Source of the DNA: Globisporangium splendens
Taxonomy: Eukaryota; Oomycota; Peronosporomycetes; Pythiales; Pythiaceae
Length of the DNA: 64,000 nt
Assembly (NCBI GenBank): GCA_006386115.1
Contig: VFIW01000055.1
Coordinates: 62,001-126,000 of the forward strand
Direction: 5' to 3'
The notes under the pieces are model-generated. The model saw only the letters and a list, made by a program, of their open reading frames with translations. It made no database searches and was not told the origin of the DNA. Position 1 is the first letter of the stretch, and each line of letters opens with the position of its first letter. Positions 33,009-45,828 of this stretch are shown in pieces. A program made the position numbers and the translations under genes.

Positions 33009-36000
33009 ATGCGCACCAACGGCGGCGCGTCCAACATGCGCGCGTGGAGCTGGGTGCGCGTCGACGGTCGCAACGTGGTCGCGATCCCGACGCAGCAGCA
33101 GATCCACCTCTACGACAGCGACGACTTCATCCTGCTCTCGACCATCACGCCCACGAGCCACGCGAGCGCCGTCACCAAAGTGCGCTGGAGCGCGTTCCAC
33201 GCGAAGCTCGCGTCGCTCTCGGCCACACAGCTCATCGTGCACGCGCCACAGCTCGACGACGACGATGATGATGATGATGGCGGACGGCGCAGTGCGAGAC
33301 GCAACCAGAAGAAAGTGTCGTTTGTGCCCATGTGGGAGTTCCGCTTGCCTGGCGACGGTACCAAAATCCACAGTTTTTCGTTCTCACGATGCGCGGAGCA
33401 GTTGCTGTACTCGGATAATACGGGGATCGGGATGTTGGATATTCATAATCATGCCGGTGCTGTATCCACTGGCGAGGACGCAGCCATTCCGCAAGCGCAA
33501 TTGATGTGGCGCAGCACCGACCATGAAGATCCTGGGAACGAGATCGTCAAGTTTTCCCCCTCGGCATTCGTATTTGGGTCGTCGAAAGCTGGGCAGCACA
33601 ATCTAAAAATATGGCGAACGACGACGTGCGAGAAGCGCGATACGAATTACACCAGGTCGGTGCTGCGCGTGAATGAGCTTGTACATCCTGAACCGATTGT
33701 GTACTACTCGTGGAAGCCAGCGAACTCGCAACTTCATGCTGCACGGACACTCGATGGCTCACACAAAGCGCAATGGTTCGAGCCCGCGCGCATCTTGCTC
33801 ACCTGTACGCTCAATCGCACAATTCGTATCTGGACGGAAGCAGAAATCAGCGACGACGACGACGACGGCACAACTGCGCACCGTTCGCCGGTGCCGACGT
33901 TCATTACTGTGTTGGTGTTTGAGCCCAGCATGCCGATTGACAACTTCCGCTGGGTACTCTCGAAGAATCGAAATATCAGCGAAGAGAAGTTTGAGAGTGC
34001 GACGGAGAAAGACCGAACGCAGATCGATTGGCTTTCGGGAGTGGACAGACAAGGGGTGCTGCATTTGTGGCGCTTGGTCGGCATTCCAACGACGACACCA
34101 ACGATCGAAGAAACTGGAGTCTGTATCAAGGTGAATGATGAGGAAATCGAGCACCAGGAAGGACCAACGTCCACGGAACCCACCGTTCTACAGATGGCAC
34201 CACTCCAGGAGATTTGCATCATGGCATATTTCTCGCAAGATGACTTTGCGGTCCCATCGGCGCTTGATATCATCCTGCAGCGAGAAGACAACATCATTAT
34301 CTCCTACAACGCTGTTGTTGCTCGCAAATCGTTGCGACCGCGCGTCAAGCGGAAATGCTGGTATCGAAGCCACACAGGAGCGATCGCGGCGCTTGCTGCG
34401 CATCCGTCACTCCCACTCATTGCGAGTGTCGGTGCGGAACCTACCGACAATGACTGCGCTTCGTACGAGGTTTTGATATTTTGGATCTCGTTCTCGGCGT
34501 TTTCAGCGGAGTCGCGGTTGATCCCATCTGGTGTCCTGAAATGCGCCAAGGAGTGTGGAGAAATCTTGTCCGTCCAGTGGGTCCCGACCCTGCATTTTGA
34601 CGCGACGCCCCTGCTCCTTGTGGCGTTTGCATCGGGGACGATTATCGTGTATGGACGAGCTGCAGACGCTGCTGGAGTGGTGTCGTCACCTAAAGGTCCA
34701 CACCACACAAGCCCCCACCATTTTAGCAGAGCCCAGAGTGTTGCCCCGTGGACATTCTTTGACTACAACACCGGCGAGTCAGGCATCGAATACGAAGTGA
34801 CTTCGCACAAGTTTCCAGATACGGGGATCGGGTTTTCCTTCGAGAGCAAAGATGGCAAACTGGTCGTAGCAGAAATTGACTCGCACAGGAGTTCGTTCGA
34901 TCAAGTGTCTCTTGGGGATGAATTGGTTGGAATCAACAACAAGAGTGTGATCGGCAGGACCCCTGACGAGGTTCATGAGTTGCTTGATGCAGTGCCCACC
35001 GAAGGGTTGATTTTTGTGCGATTTCGTGCCAAGTCATCAGCAGATCGACCGTCGCCAGTGGTCCCAATCAGCTCTGATGAGACGCAACACCATAAGCTCA
35101 GTGTGAAACCTTCCCTACCAGAATATGCGTCCCTGTCTTCCGTCGATGAGGAACCTGGAGACAAAACTGTTGAAAAGCACGCCCTCAGTCTTCGGCACAG
35201 CTTTTTGGCAACTATGGGCGACAGTTTCAGAGCGTACCACCAGCAGTCAAATGTTGTGCATGCTGGCACGGTGTCAATGTATGGAGGTTGGCAGCAATTG
35301 CTGAATGTGGAAGTCGTGACAAGCCTAGCTTTGCTTTGCGTGGCTCCAGTGTACGCTGATGATGGAGAGTACGAGCCGAGTACAGTCCTACTATTTGGAA
35401 TTACATCGCTACCTGGGAAGCTGAGTGCCTGGAAAGGTGTTCGTTCATCGTCATCAAAATCATACGACATATCGGCACTGAGCATCCAGAACAGTACCAT
35501 CCTACGGAAGCACGATATCACCTCAATTGCAGGCGAGCGAGACTACCGACAGCGAGCTTTCTCCAGCAAGCGACTGCGCGATCATGGGGGACTCAATTCG
35601 TTGCTGTTTTTGGGAGATGCGTCAGGTTCTGTTCAGCACTGGAGGTGCCAAGTTTCGGAAGAGAACATAGCATTCACCTTGATGAGCTCGTGCAGCGTTC
35701 CAGGATCCCCCCAGCATCATGTAAATGGAGAGCGGCTATTTGATTCCGACCGTTTCTTCCGACGAGGATATGTTGTCTCTGATGCGAGAAAGGATGGTCG
35801 GGTATCAGCATTCAAGAGCGGTATCCGTCATATTGAAGTTGATGACCCGAATCGTATTGCCCTGCTGGATAGTCACCAGTCGAACACGCTGCACATTTAC
35901 GAAGCAGAGTCAGGTCTGGGAATCTTGCGCCTCGAGGAATCGATCCGGTCAGCTGGGAGAGGAAATATCCTGGGCTTTTGCTGGTGCAACGCACATGTGG

Positions 36001-39000
36001 AATTCAACGTCGACGTACTAGCTGTACAGTACACGTCTGGGATCGTTTTGTATCAGTACGATATGAATCTGCATCGGTGGGTGCAAATAGGTGATGGCAT
36101 CAAGACCCCGTTTTCGATATTTGACTGCACTCGAGATTCGTCGGCTTTGCTTATCGGTGGTGGGTTTTTGAAGCATGAAGAAGATCGTGGCCGCATGGAA
36201 AGCGAGAGCGGTTTTACTTGGAACGAAATGCCAGAGGTTCTTGGAAAGTGGGATGAACCTGGCAACTTTTTGCAGTACTCGATGGACTGGAAAGCTCTCG
36301 AATCGCCGCAGAAGTTGCCAGTTTGGCACCCTTATGTGATCATTACGACTCTCTTCGGTATGCATGCTCGTGTTGGTGTGAAAAACACTCAACTGGCGGG
36401 GGATAAGCCAGTGTTCGAGTTCTCGAAGGCTTTTAAAGACGCAGTCCAAATGCTCAAGCTGCTTGCGAAAGTGATAGATGACGACATATCCGCACAATTG
36501 AGTGCCAGGAGTGGGATTCTGTCATACGCAGAATCACGAAAAAGTGTGGACGCGAATGGTATCGCTTTGCTTGGGAGTATCGGGCGAAGAGACTCTGTGG
36601 GTCGGTATTCGACTACGATTCATCAGAATTCGCAAATGAATAAAGCAGAAAATCTGTTTGGTGGGCTACCGGAAAGTGACGATGTCCACTATACGCCGAA
36701 GAGAGTTAAGACATCAAGCAAAAGCAACGAACCGCTGAGCAAAGCTGAAGCTGCCGTCATTGTTGGCTGCATTGACGCGCTCTTACTCAAGACGGAAAGC
36801 TTGCATGTGAAGAACGGAGCACTCATGTTCGCCTCGTTCGATCAGGAAAATCTGCTGGAGATGAAGGCTGTCTTGCACTACGTTGATACCATCCAGTCGC
36901 TCGGGTTTGAATTGGATGCGTCAGCAGCAGATCTTGGAGCAAAACGACACTTTTCGTCGCACATGTTTGCCAGATCGCTGAAAAAAGTGATTTGTGAGAG
37001 CCGATTTTGCAAAGAAAGTGTTCAACGCGAACCAGAAATGGAATCAAGCGAGCATGACAACGAAGAAAATGAACAGCAAATGGTTCAGATGTGGCTTGAG
37101 GAGCCCCCGTCATCAGGTATATTGTGGGCGTTGCATTCGGACGCGCAGCGGTTTTTATCGGAGAACTGTGTTCACCCTCAAGCTACTTGGGCCGAGCTGA
37201 AGCCGCTGTGGCTTGGACTTTGGATGAAGAACACAAAAGATCTGAGATCCGTCATTGAAAGGTACGCATTATATGTTGATTTCCCGTTTTGCGCGATCTG
37301 GCACAAATGACAAAACTGTGCTGCATTTATGCGTGTAGACTTGCAAAAAGTACTTTTGCACGAACAAAAGACGCAATGGATGTTTGTCTCTATTATATCG
37401 CTCTGGGGAAGACAAACGTACTGGCGGCACTGGCCAAGCTGTCGAAATCCGACCAAAACAAGGTACTGCTAGAGAAAAAGGATGTATGTGGTCACTCTGT
37501 TTAATCCCAGTCTAATGCGTATCTTGTGATGAACTCATAGAAATTGGCGCTGTTCCTGGATCACGATTTCTCGCAAGAGCGGTGGTGCAATGCTGCAGTT
37601 AAGAACGCGTACTCGCTACTGAGCAAGAAGCAATACGAGACAGCAGCGGCATTTTTCCTCATCTGCGAGCCTCCTCGTCTCCAAGAAGCACTGAGGGTAC
37701 TCGCAGTACGAATGTCAGACCACAGTTTGGCTCTCACTATCGGCAGACTCGTTGAGTATCGCATGAGCGACAACTTCCAGCACGATTTTATCAACTCAGC
37801 AACACAAAACGAAATCACCGAGATGGGGGATATCACGAGGTCTCTGCTGGATCAAGACATCGTTCCGTACTTCCGCCAGAGGAAAGATCGATGGATGGAA
37901 AGTTGCGCCTTGTGGTGGCTGCAAGATTTCGAGCAAGCGTGCACAGTGCTTCTGCCGCATTCGCAAGCTGTTGACGCAGTCGATGTCGACTCAGCACACC
38001 CAGAGCATCAGAACGATTTGGCAATTCGCTGTAAGACGGCTGTTCACTTCTACATCAACATGACGTCAAGCCCGATTTATTTCCAGTACCTTCACTCGAG
38101 CATCAATTCGACACTGATAAGCTGGGCAGCCAAGAAGCGACGACAAGCTCTAGCGCAAGACTCAACCGATCCACTATCCGCAAAAAAGCGGAACAAGCTG
38201 GCTTCGACTGCAGACATTGAGCATGCGTATTCGTTTGCGGCTTATGCGTGTAAACGCAATGGTCTCAATGATACGGCGCTAGTTGAAATGCTCCAAGCGC
38301 GTCATTTGGTGAACGTGCATGCTCGTTTTGAGATCGCAGCAGCGGAATCTGACAGCAGTGTCACGACCAGCGGGGATGAAAGTGAGCCTGAACATGCATC
38401 AACATCCCCGAGATATAGATCATCGATGCGCAATCTGACTAAAGTTGGTTTGCAACTGAAGATCCCCCAAGGTCAAGTTCCATGGAGCTCCTCTCCACGC
38501 CGGATGAGCGATATGAACCAACTAGAGCTTTCGCCTCGAAAGTCTTTTCCACGTGACGATGCGCATCACCTTCACAGGTCGAAAACTGCGGATGCATCAT
38601 TGCTTCTTCAGCAGGAAAAGTCCATCCCAGCTGCCCCATGGTTGAAGGCTCAAATCGCGGACATTGAGTGTCGAAGATGGTCGTCGTCAGCATTTGTTGG
38701 AAAGATGATTGGCATCCGCGTCGCAAGAGAGATGATCAGTCACTTTCGTGCGGAGCTCGATCTATGCTTCCGTCACTATGACCCGAATGTGAAGCACTTC
38801 CGAGCAGAGCCGCATCAAGCATTTCTCGAAGAGCTTTGTGCCCCGCTTTGCAAGCAGTTCGAAGTCGACCGGAACTACGTACTCGAAGCAGCGTTTGGAG
38901 TAATGCAGCCGCATGCATACCTACACATTGTGGAAGTGTGCTTCTTGTTGTCAGAATTAGGGCGATCGGCGACATTGTGCAAGTGGGTTCAGTACATCTC

Positions 39001-41679
39001 GCTCTCGATGCTTCACTCGTGCTCCACATTCGCCTCGTGCAAGATCACCGACGATATCTACCGCGATTGGGAGGGACTCACAATCCAGTTATGCTACATT
39101 CTCAATTTGGACGCACAAGGCCAGCTTCAGCTCCCGAGTAGCATTGTCGCACAAGTCGCTGTTGCTGTCCGCACGGGTTGCATCTTTCTCGGCTGGTGTC
39201 GCCACCAATCCAAGGTCATCCACGAAGCCATTCTTTCCCCATTCTGTAAGTATAAATTTCTCACTCTTGCATGTTTCTTTCGCTAGCTTATCAACTAACG
39301 TTTTCTTGTCCTAATGCAGTTATCAACAGCAAAAGTCGAGCTGGAGCGATTGACGACGAATACTTTGCTGGGCTGAGCATGTTCTCTTTTGAGATAAACC
39401 TGAGCATGATTCGACAACTGCAGCAAGAGTGGGGCGCAAGCTCGCAGAAAACGTGGAACTTTGCAGGCACTTTTGGGTACACTTTTCTCGAGACTGTTGC
39501 AGCGTATCTCCAAGGCAAGCAAACTGGCGAGTTCCCACGTGCTTCAACACACGAGAAACTCCGAGTCCACTGGCACAAGTTGCGCAAGATGTACACGCTG
39601 ATCCTCATGGTGTCAATTCTTCGCACGCATTACGCGCGAGCTCAAGTGTTTCTCATGGATTTCCGTGACACACAAGAGGTCCGAAAAGATCTCGAAGAGT
39701 TGGATATCTCAAGCTCGCTGTTTACTCCTCGAAAGATGTGGAAGTTTTTAGAAGAAGAACCGCTAGATGGTATCAAGCGGTGGTATTCGCTAATGGAGTC
39801 CCATCTTCGTTGTGAGTTTGATTACTCAGTGAAGGAAGAGACGTGTCTTTGTGGCTTGTATGGTCTCGATGGCTCCGCGTTGAAGTTGGCGGAACAAGCT
39901 ACTCTGCATATTGATCACAATGGCGAGAATGACAAAGCGCAGGCTCATCAAACGAGGCATGGTCGCAACCACGATTCACCAAAGATTCACAATGCGGACG
40001 AGCGGTACGATGTCCAGAGCTTTCTTCATGAGATTGGCATCAGCGACGAGATTCACTCGGAGCTCGTCAAGAAAAGCGACGACTACATACTGTTGTTGAT
40101 GCAGCACCCACGCTTCGGAGTACCACCGGCTTTCCAACGTTTCCGTGTAGACCCGCGAGTGTATGTCAAGTGTTTCTTCGTGAAGAATGCGTTCGACTGG
40201 TTCTCGACAAGGAAGGTATTCACCACTACCGAGGAATGCCATGCATTTCTCAGTCGCTGCTGCAAGAACAGAAAACTGCGCTTGCTTGTTCAGATACCCG
40301 GTGAAGATAGTCACATGTTCCCTTTGATCCACGCCGAGCTACATCGCTTTGATCCCGCCCACGACAAGAATGTGCACCACCATCATTCGGAAACTGGAGG
40401 CGATGGAATTATAGACAACAAAGCAATGATGTTTGTCGACCAGTGGGAAGCCGAAGCGGAAGGCAATGTGCTTCGATACATGCACAGAATGCACACACAA
40501 CGGCACATCGAGCTTGGGTGGGACCGACTCAGTCCAATCTGCACTGAGACGTGTGACGATGTGATTGGGACTGTGTTTGGCGATCAAGAATTGGTGTATA
40601 TGTGGAAATCTACTTGCGGCGAAGGCTGGCTCGTCACGTCCATCACGCAGTATCAGCTTGACGGTGGGTACATCCACCGAACTGGACACGTTGACACACA
40701 CTGCGTCGAGGAAGAAGAGCAAAAGGTTCCGTTTTTGGTCGAAGTGCATGCCAGAAGCCAGCGAAATGCAATGTTTCGAGAAGTTGGCTTGCCGCACCGT
40801 TTCATTGGAGTGTTATCGGTACGTTCAACTCAAACGCTGTGAGCGCTTAAGAAACCTAGCGTCTGACAGGTTCTTTTTCTTTTATTTATGATGCGTGCTG
40901 TGCATGCAGGTCGCCCTGATTGAAGGAAGAGAGCTGATTCCGTGCGGCTGGGTAATGCATACGGTAGGTGGCATCCTCCATGTGAGAACTGTTTTCAATT
41001 TGATGGTGGTCCGATAGCTAATCTCGAGGTACGTTTCCTTTGTGATACAGAGTGACCCATATGTGTTCTTGGAGCTCGCGCACGACAACAAGCACGAGAC
41101 AGCAGCTGAGTCGTGGGATATTCGAACCTACCGAAGCCGCGTCGGCGATGGAGGCGTGAATCCGCGATGGGGGACGGAAGAAGACGCGTTCTCGTTTCGA
41201 TTCGCTATCCCCACCCACCGAATCCACACGCGCAATGGATCCGACAAGTCTGGACAGGGTGGGATCCAGAACGTCTGGAGTTCTGCTGTCACTGACGAGT
41301 CCCAGAGTGCAGCTCGTGGACTGGAGTCCTTGTTCCAGTCAATGTACACTGGTCCTCCAATCATGCTGAACTGCTCGGTGTATCATAAGAACAAGCTGAT
41401 GCACCACCGATTTATGGGGAAAGGAACGGTACGTCCGGTGACGCATTGATAGTGCATGCTTTACTTGATAAAGATGAACTAAGTATCTCACGAATATGAC
41501 GATCTGAAAACACGTAGGTCCCACTAAACCAGCTCACGTCGGGAAATCCAATCGATCGTTGGGTCCAACTGGAAGGAGTTCCAAATGGCAGCCTCCATGT
41601 GCGGCTCTCGCTGTCCTTCCAGCTCATGTGCTCGAGTGTAGCTAGCGCGCAGGACATTGACGACATTGTCGACTGGTAA
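33009..41679 (+). CDS. Rav1/DMXL (rabconnectin-3 alpha)-like protein with PDZ and C2-like domains
   Basis: Exons are 33009-37261, 37339-37483, 37541-39245, 39320-40818, 40910-40951, 41051-41428 and 41518-41679. They total 2,727 residues, all in frame. The N-terminal ~1,150 residues contain WD40-like repeats. A PDZ-like domain (~residues 590-680: DTGIGFSFESKDGKLVV, LGDELVGINNKSV) interrupts them. The Rav1p C-terminal core spans exons 1-3: LWLGLWMKN, STFARTKDAMDVCLYYIALG, HDFSQERWCNAAVKNAYSLL. The C-terminus resembles a C2 domain (SDPYVFLELAH, NQLTSGNPIDRWVQLEG). Rav1/DMXL proteins are the scaffold of the RAVE complex, which reassembles V1 onto Vo of the vacuolar/endosomal proton ATPase. The core assignment is firm. 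The added modules suggest an extra membrane or partner-binding role, which is inference. Confidence 0.85.
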
Positions 41680-41966
41680 ATTTTCCTGTCAAGAGTGCAA
41701 GCTATGGCTCTGTTGAGTGAAACTCAATGGCAGAGATCTGAATGTCGCCAAAGCAAACCAAGCAGTCCTCAAGAATGGTCTACGAAAAACACAGAGCAAG
41801 AATGAATCTGGGAGGTGTCGAGGGGTGTGCATGACCACATTTGTGTACCTCGTCATCCTGGGCTCGTGCTGCGATCGTTGGGAAATATTTCTTGACGGCT
41901 TCAGCTGCTTGCCGATCGGTCTAGTTGGCATCACAAACAGAAGAAAAACACACAAATGAGCGAGTC
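41680..41966. other. Convergent gap
   Basis: Convergent 3' flanks of the Rav1-like gene and the small minus-strand gene. Nothing else is supported. Confidence 0.3.
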
Positions 41967-42454
41967 CTCACCGAAGCGAACCAGTGTGTTCCAGCAGCAT
42001 ATATACCACGAGCATCGTCGTCTCGAAATGGAGCTCGCCCGAGCGCAGTTGACAGCAATCGCCTCCGGTCTTGGCCACGACGACGTCCGCATCTTGGTTC
42101 GTCTGGAAGAAAGTTTGTGAGTGAGTGCATTAAGCAGGCAGTAGATAGTAGAAGCTGTGATCAAGTTATGAATATGTACATACGTCGAAGTGCATGAGCG
42201 TGAGCCGATACTCCTTGTATCCACCATCCGGACATCGAACACTGTCCAGACGAACAAGCACTCGCATCGTTAGCCCCCAGTTCTCTTTCCTGCATTAGAG
42301 TGTCGTAAAGTACGCACCAGTCATCGATTGGCAGCTCTTGAGCGAGGATCCCTAATTGGACCGTCGGCGCCTCCAGGAACACGTAGCCCTGGAACCACGC
42401 GCCACCGTCGCGCGGGAAGCACAGCACGGCGCGGCCGTCGCCATGAAACGACAT
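41967..42454 (-). CDS. Small hypothetical protein, three exons
   Basis: Exon 1 runs from ATG 42454 (MSFHGDGRAVLCFPRDGG ... AQELPIDDW). A very short 28-bp intron (GTGCGT..TGCAG, about 42285-42312) leads to KENWGLTMRVLVRLDS ... YRLTLMHFD. A normal-size intron then leads to TNQDADVVVAKTGGDCC, ending HTGSLR at TGA 41967-41969. The spliced product is about 125 residues with no signal peptide or membrane segment. Coding bias is good in all three exons. I do not recognise the family. Its start codon lies inside the first codons of the divergent acetyltransferase gene, so the two reading frames overlap head to head by 12 bp. They either share one promoter or one start is annotated too far upstream. 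Confidence 0.6.
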
Positions 42455-43171
42455 CGCGAGGAAGGAAGCAGCGGCGATGGAGACGCGGATGCGGGTGCCG
42501 CTCGTGCGCACGCTTCTTCGCCTTCTTCTCCAACGAGGGACACTGTCCAAAGCGCTTCAAACAGCGCGGGCACGATACAAACGGCCGCTGATTGCGATAA
42601 CAAGAGCGACGACAGCAGCGTCGAGGTTCTGTGCCTCACGGATAACGCGGACGCTGTCAAGCAGGTCAAGAAGCTCAACCTCGGCGTGCTGCCTGTGCAG
42701 TGTCCCGAATTCTGCTACAGGCGCGCACTGCGCGACGAGTATCGACTCTCGTGGGCCGTCACTGTCCGGAAGAACAGCAATGATGCAGGCTCTGATTCTG
42801 AGCAGGCCAATGAAGCGATCGCTGGTGGCATCATTGCCGAGTACGAAGCGCTCAACAAAGTGGTGCATATCCGCACCCTCGCGGTCGAGCCGCGCTATCG
42901 CCGCCAGGGCATCGGACACCGCCTGATCCGCCAGATCATCCACCAGACACAGGGAAACCTGATCCAACAAGAGGGGCAGCGTGTGGACAGCATTCGCCTG
43001 CATGTCCACGTGGGCAATGACGACGGCATCGCGTTCTATAAGAGCGTGGGCTTCAAAGAAGAAACGCGGCTGGAGGATTACTACCGACACCTGGAGCCAC
43101 GCGCGTGTCTCGTGCTGAGCTACGCGCTCTCAAAACCAAATGTTGACGAACAGAAAGGTGGCAATGAATGA
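42443..43171 (+). CDS. NAA50-like N-alpha-acetyltransferase (GNAT fold)
   Basis: A single exon encodes 242 residues. The first ~85 are a disordered Ser/Asp-rich extension (MKRHREEGSSGDGDADAG). The GNAT domain follows: VKKLNLGVLPVQCPEFCYR matches the NAA50 opening, VVHIRTLAVEPRYRRQGIGH contains the acetyl-CoA pyrophosphate-binding RxxGxG loop, and LHVHVGNDDGIAFYKSVGF plus YYRHLEPRACLVLSY form the C-terminal strand-helix. NAA50 acetylates the N-terminal Met of nascent proteins and associates with NatA at the ribosome. The core is close to the family's usual ~160-170 residues; the N-terminal extension is unusual. The start is the ATG at 42443. The divergent neighbour starts at 42454 on the other strand. 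Confidence 0.85.
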   Translation: MKRHREEGSSGDGDADAGAARAHASSPSSPTRDTVQSASNSAGTIQTAADCDNKSDDSSVEVLCLTDNADAVKQVKKLNLGVLPVQCPEFCYRRALRDEYRLSWAVTVRKNSNDAGSDSEQANEAIAGGIIAEYEALNKVVHIRTLAVEPRYRRQGIGHRLIRQIIHQTQGNLIQQEGQRVDSIRLHVHVGNDDGIAFYKSVGFKEETRLEDYYRHLEPRACLVLSYALSKPNVDEQKGGNE

Positions 43172-43285
43172 CAGTGTAAAGCAACGAAGGCACCGAGTTG
43201 CTTTTGATGAGATAGATAGCATTTTGTCATGTTTATCGCTGAGTGGATGCGCGCGCAAAAACAAAAACAAAAACAAAAAGAGAGA

Positions 43286-44580
43286 TTAATAGTACGCCTT
43301 GAACGTCGCCTGCGTGAACTCGTCGTAGTTCATGTCGTTGTTCCAGCGCGAGAGCAACGGCGGCACGCCCTTGGGAAGGTTCTCGGTCTTCCCCGCGACA
43401 TGCGGGTCGCCGCTTGGGATCGCCATGCGCTCATGCGGACGGGGTTGCATAAACACGGCGAGCGTCTCGCGGTTCACGCCCGTGACCTGAGGGCCGCGCA
43501 CGGCGTGCGGCGTGGCCTGCAGGATGCCACCCGAGAGGATCTGGGCAGTCTCACCGATCTGGAAGATCAGGTGGCCCGACGGGATGTTGGCCTTGATGAT
43601 CTGGCCCTTGCGGTTCTTCACGTAGAGCCCTGCAGCAGGGTCCGGGTTTGGCACGACCTTGCCCTCCATGTCGGTGAAGATCGCCTGCACGAGCCCCGTG
43701 AGCGCGCCGTGGTCGTTGTGCCAGCCGCACCACGAGAACGAGTCCTCGAGTGTCTCGGCCTCCTTCTGCTTGGCGATGGCTTCCTCCGAGAGCGCGTAGT
43801 AGTGCAGCAAGCGCGCCTTGGAGCACTTGACCGTGCTGATGATGCGGTGCAGCTTGCCTTGGTCGTACTCGGGGCTCTTGGACTCGACGAACTTGTCGCA
43901 CTGGTGGGCCACGAGGATGCCCGTGTCCACGATGAGTTGTCCCAATTCCATGAACGCGTTCTCAAGCGCTGGGAGTTCTACAAAACGCATGAGGGAGAGC
44001 AGCACAACGCCCATAGTGGCGATTAGAACCAAAGCACATCAGCGTTTTCTCCGTTTACTAGCGCAAACGCACCTTCTTTAGGCCAAATGTTTGGGTGGAA
44101 AAATGATGGGAATCGCTCGATGAGCTCCTCGTCGCCGTTCGTTGGGTCGTTCGTCTCCGGGTTGTTGTAGTACGAGCCCTTGGAGTAGTCGGGTTTGCCC
44201 TGCAAGTTCTCCTTACCGTGGCTCCATCCGAAACTGTAGTACGCCTTCTCCAGCGTGCACTTGTCCTTCACCGCATCGGGCATATTCGCGAACCTATCCA
44301 ACATGTGCACACACGAGAGAGAAACATTAGTTAAAAGCCAACGGTACAACGCAATAGCAGCAAAGCGCACATCATCTACGTACTGGAAGGCGAGCGGCAG
44401 CAGCGTCTCGCGCTTCGGGTTGAGTCCAGGCACGCCGCTGACGGCGAGGATCCCCATGCCGTCGTACCCAAACGCTTCCTCAATGACGGCACTGAGGTCG
44501 GTCTTGTTGAGCAGGTCCTCGTACGACACGACGGGCACGTCGCAGGACGCGACGGAGGTCTGCGGAGCGCTCTCGGCCAT
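43286..44580 (-). CDS. 2-oxoglutarate/Fe(II)-dependent oxygenase (isopenicillin-N-synthase-like)
   Basis: Exons on the minus strand are 44580-44384, 44293-44073 and 43977-43286 (about 370 residues), joining in frame. The start is MAESAPQTSVASCDVPVVSY. The N-terminal half has the DIOX_N pattern (LLNKTDLSAVIEEAFGYDG, YYSFGWSHGKENLQG). The catalytic jelly roll shows the iron-binding HxD in CGWHNDHGALTGL, the distal His in ATPHAVRGP, and a RET motif nearby (VNRETLAVFMQP) in the position of the 2-oxoglutarate-binding RxS/T. Such enzymes hydroxylate or desaturate small molecules; the substrate cannot be read from sequence. Oomycetes, algae and plants have related uncharacterised members. The open frame upstream of the ATG contains no alternative ATG and is treated as UTR. 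Confidence 0.82.
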
Positions 44581-45828
44581 TGTTTGCTGATCGGTCGGTC
44601 TTCTGTTGCGGAAGCAGAGTGCGCGGGAGGCAGTGAATTGCGGAATGAAAGCAGCGAGCGCGTTGGCGGCGAATCGGATGCTGGTCTGCAGTTGTGATGC
44701 CACGCTTGTCAAAGAGCCACGATAGGACGGGCGATCGGTGGACGAAAGCGGAGCGGATCCACCAGTTCGAGCATATGAGAAGTGACTCTTTAATTCTCTC
44801 TGTAAATCAAATGTGCATGTGATTTGTTAATTCACATGCACATTTACGCTTCACAAAGCCTGCTTAATTACGCAAAGAGTCAAAAATGCTATTGCAAGAG
44901 GCATGAGGTTGCAGACCAGCGGAGCGGGTAGGTGTCGTGGTTGAAATTGGGTTTGAATGTGTGGCTGAACGCGCAAAAACGAGCCAAAGTATGTCATGGT
45001 ATACATACCGACGGTAAGTATACTGCAGAGTGCAAACTGAAATATTACGGGAACTTTGCGAGTGTCTGCGTCACGAAAGCAAAAGAAAGGAAACGACACC
45101 AACTCAAAACAAGGTGGTACAGAAGTATCCGGAAACGGACTTTACAACATGCGTATAGCTGTATCCGGCAATGTGCGAGTGGGTGACACATTGCATCCTT
45201 GCATACTCAACAATACTGGAATACGGATGAGCACGCATTGGTGGGATCAATGTGTGTGAGGATGCAAATCCGCCCTTTTGAACGGTGAGCAGCAGCTCTA
45301 CCTAATCGGAGATGTTAAATTACATACACACAAACACACAGTAGCTATACAGCAGCAATTTCCGTCGCTGGGGTCCGATGGTCGAACATGTGTGCAGATT
45401 CCCAAGCAGCGGTTGTTTTCTCTCCCTGCCCTGATGGAGTGACGAGCAGTTCGTCCTCCTCCCGCTGTTGTGGCGCGCCTCTTTCTGCGCACACACACAC
45501 ACCCCTCGTGAATGTCCAAACAGCACACCCATTTGATGTCAGACATCCAAGCATCCTCATTTAGTGTCAGCCACACCATTCTCAATTGCAGCAAACATTC
45601 TCCAACCAATCAGAACGCTCCAAAAGGGAGATGTTGAAGTGCATACACGCTCTGATTGGCGGAAAAAGCGACCCCATCAAATCCCAAGCGAGATCTCCCT
45701 CCAAACACCCGTCAAGCTCGCTCACTCACGAGAGGATCTGCTCGTTCATTATCGAAAGCCACCGCTTCCGCACAAGTCCCCCCCGTCTCTCCAAGTCCAA
45801 GCCTCTCTCTCTCTCTCTCTCCGTCACT
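44581..45828. promoter_or_regulatory. Divergent intergenic region upstream of oxygenase and SDR genes
   Basis: This 1.25-kb gap holds the promoters of both divergent genes. I see no convincing gene. Near the SDR start it contains a pair of inverted CCAAT boxes (listed separately) and a (CT)n tract at 45803-45820, ending eight bases before the ATG. Confidence 0.45.
45606..45659. promoter_or_regulatory. Inverted pair of CCAAT boxes in SDR promoter
   Basis: CCAATCAG at 45606-45613 and its reverse complement CTGATTGG at 45652-45659 lie 38 bp apart, 170-220 bp upstream of the SDR start codon. CCAATCAG is the classic NF-Y core. A function here is inferred only from the motif and its position. Confidence 0.45.
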
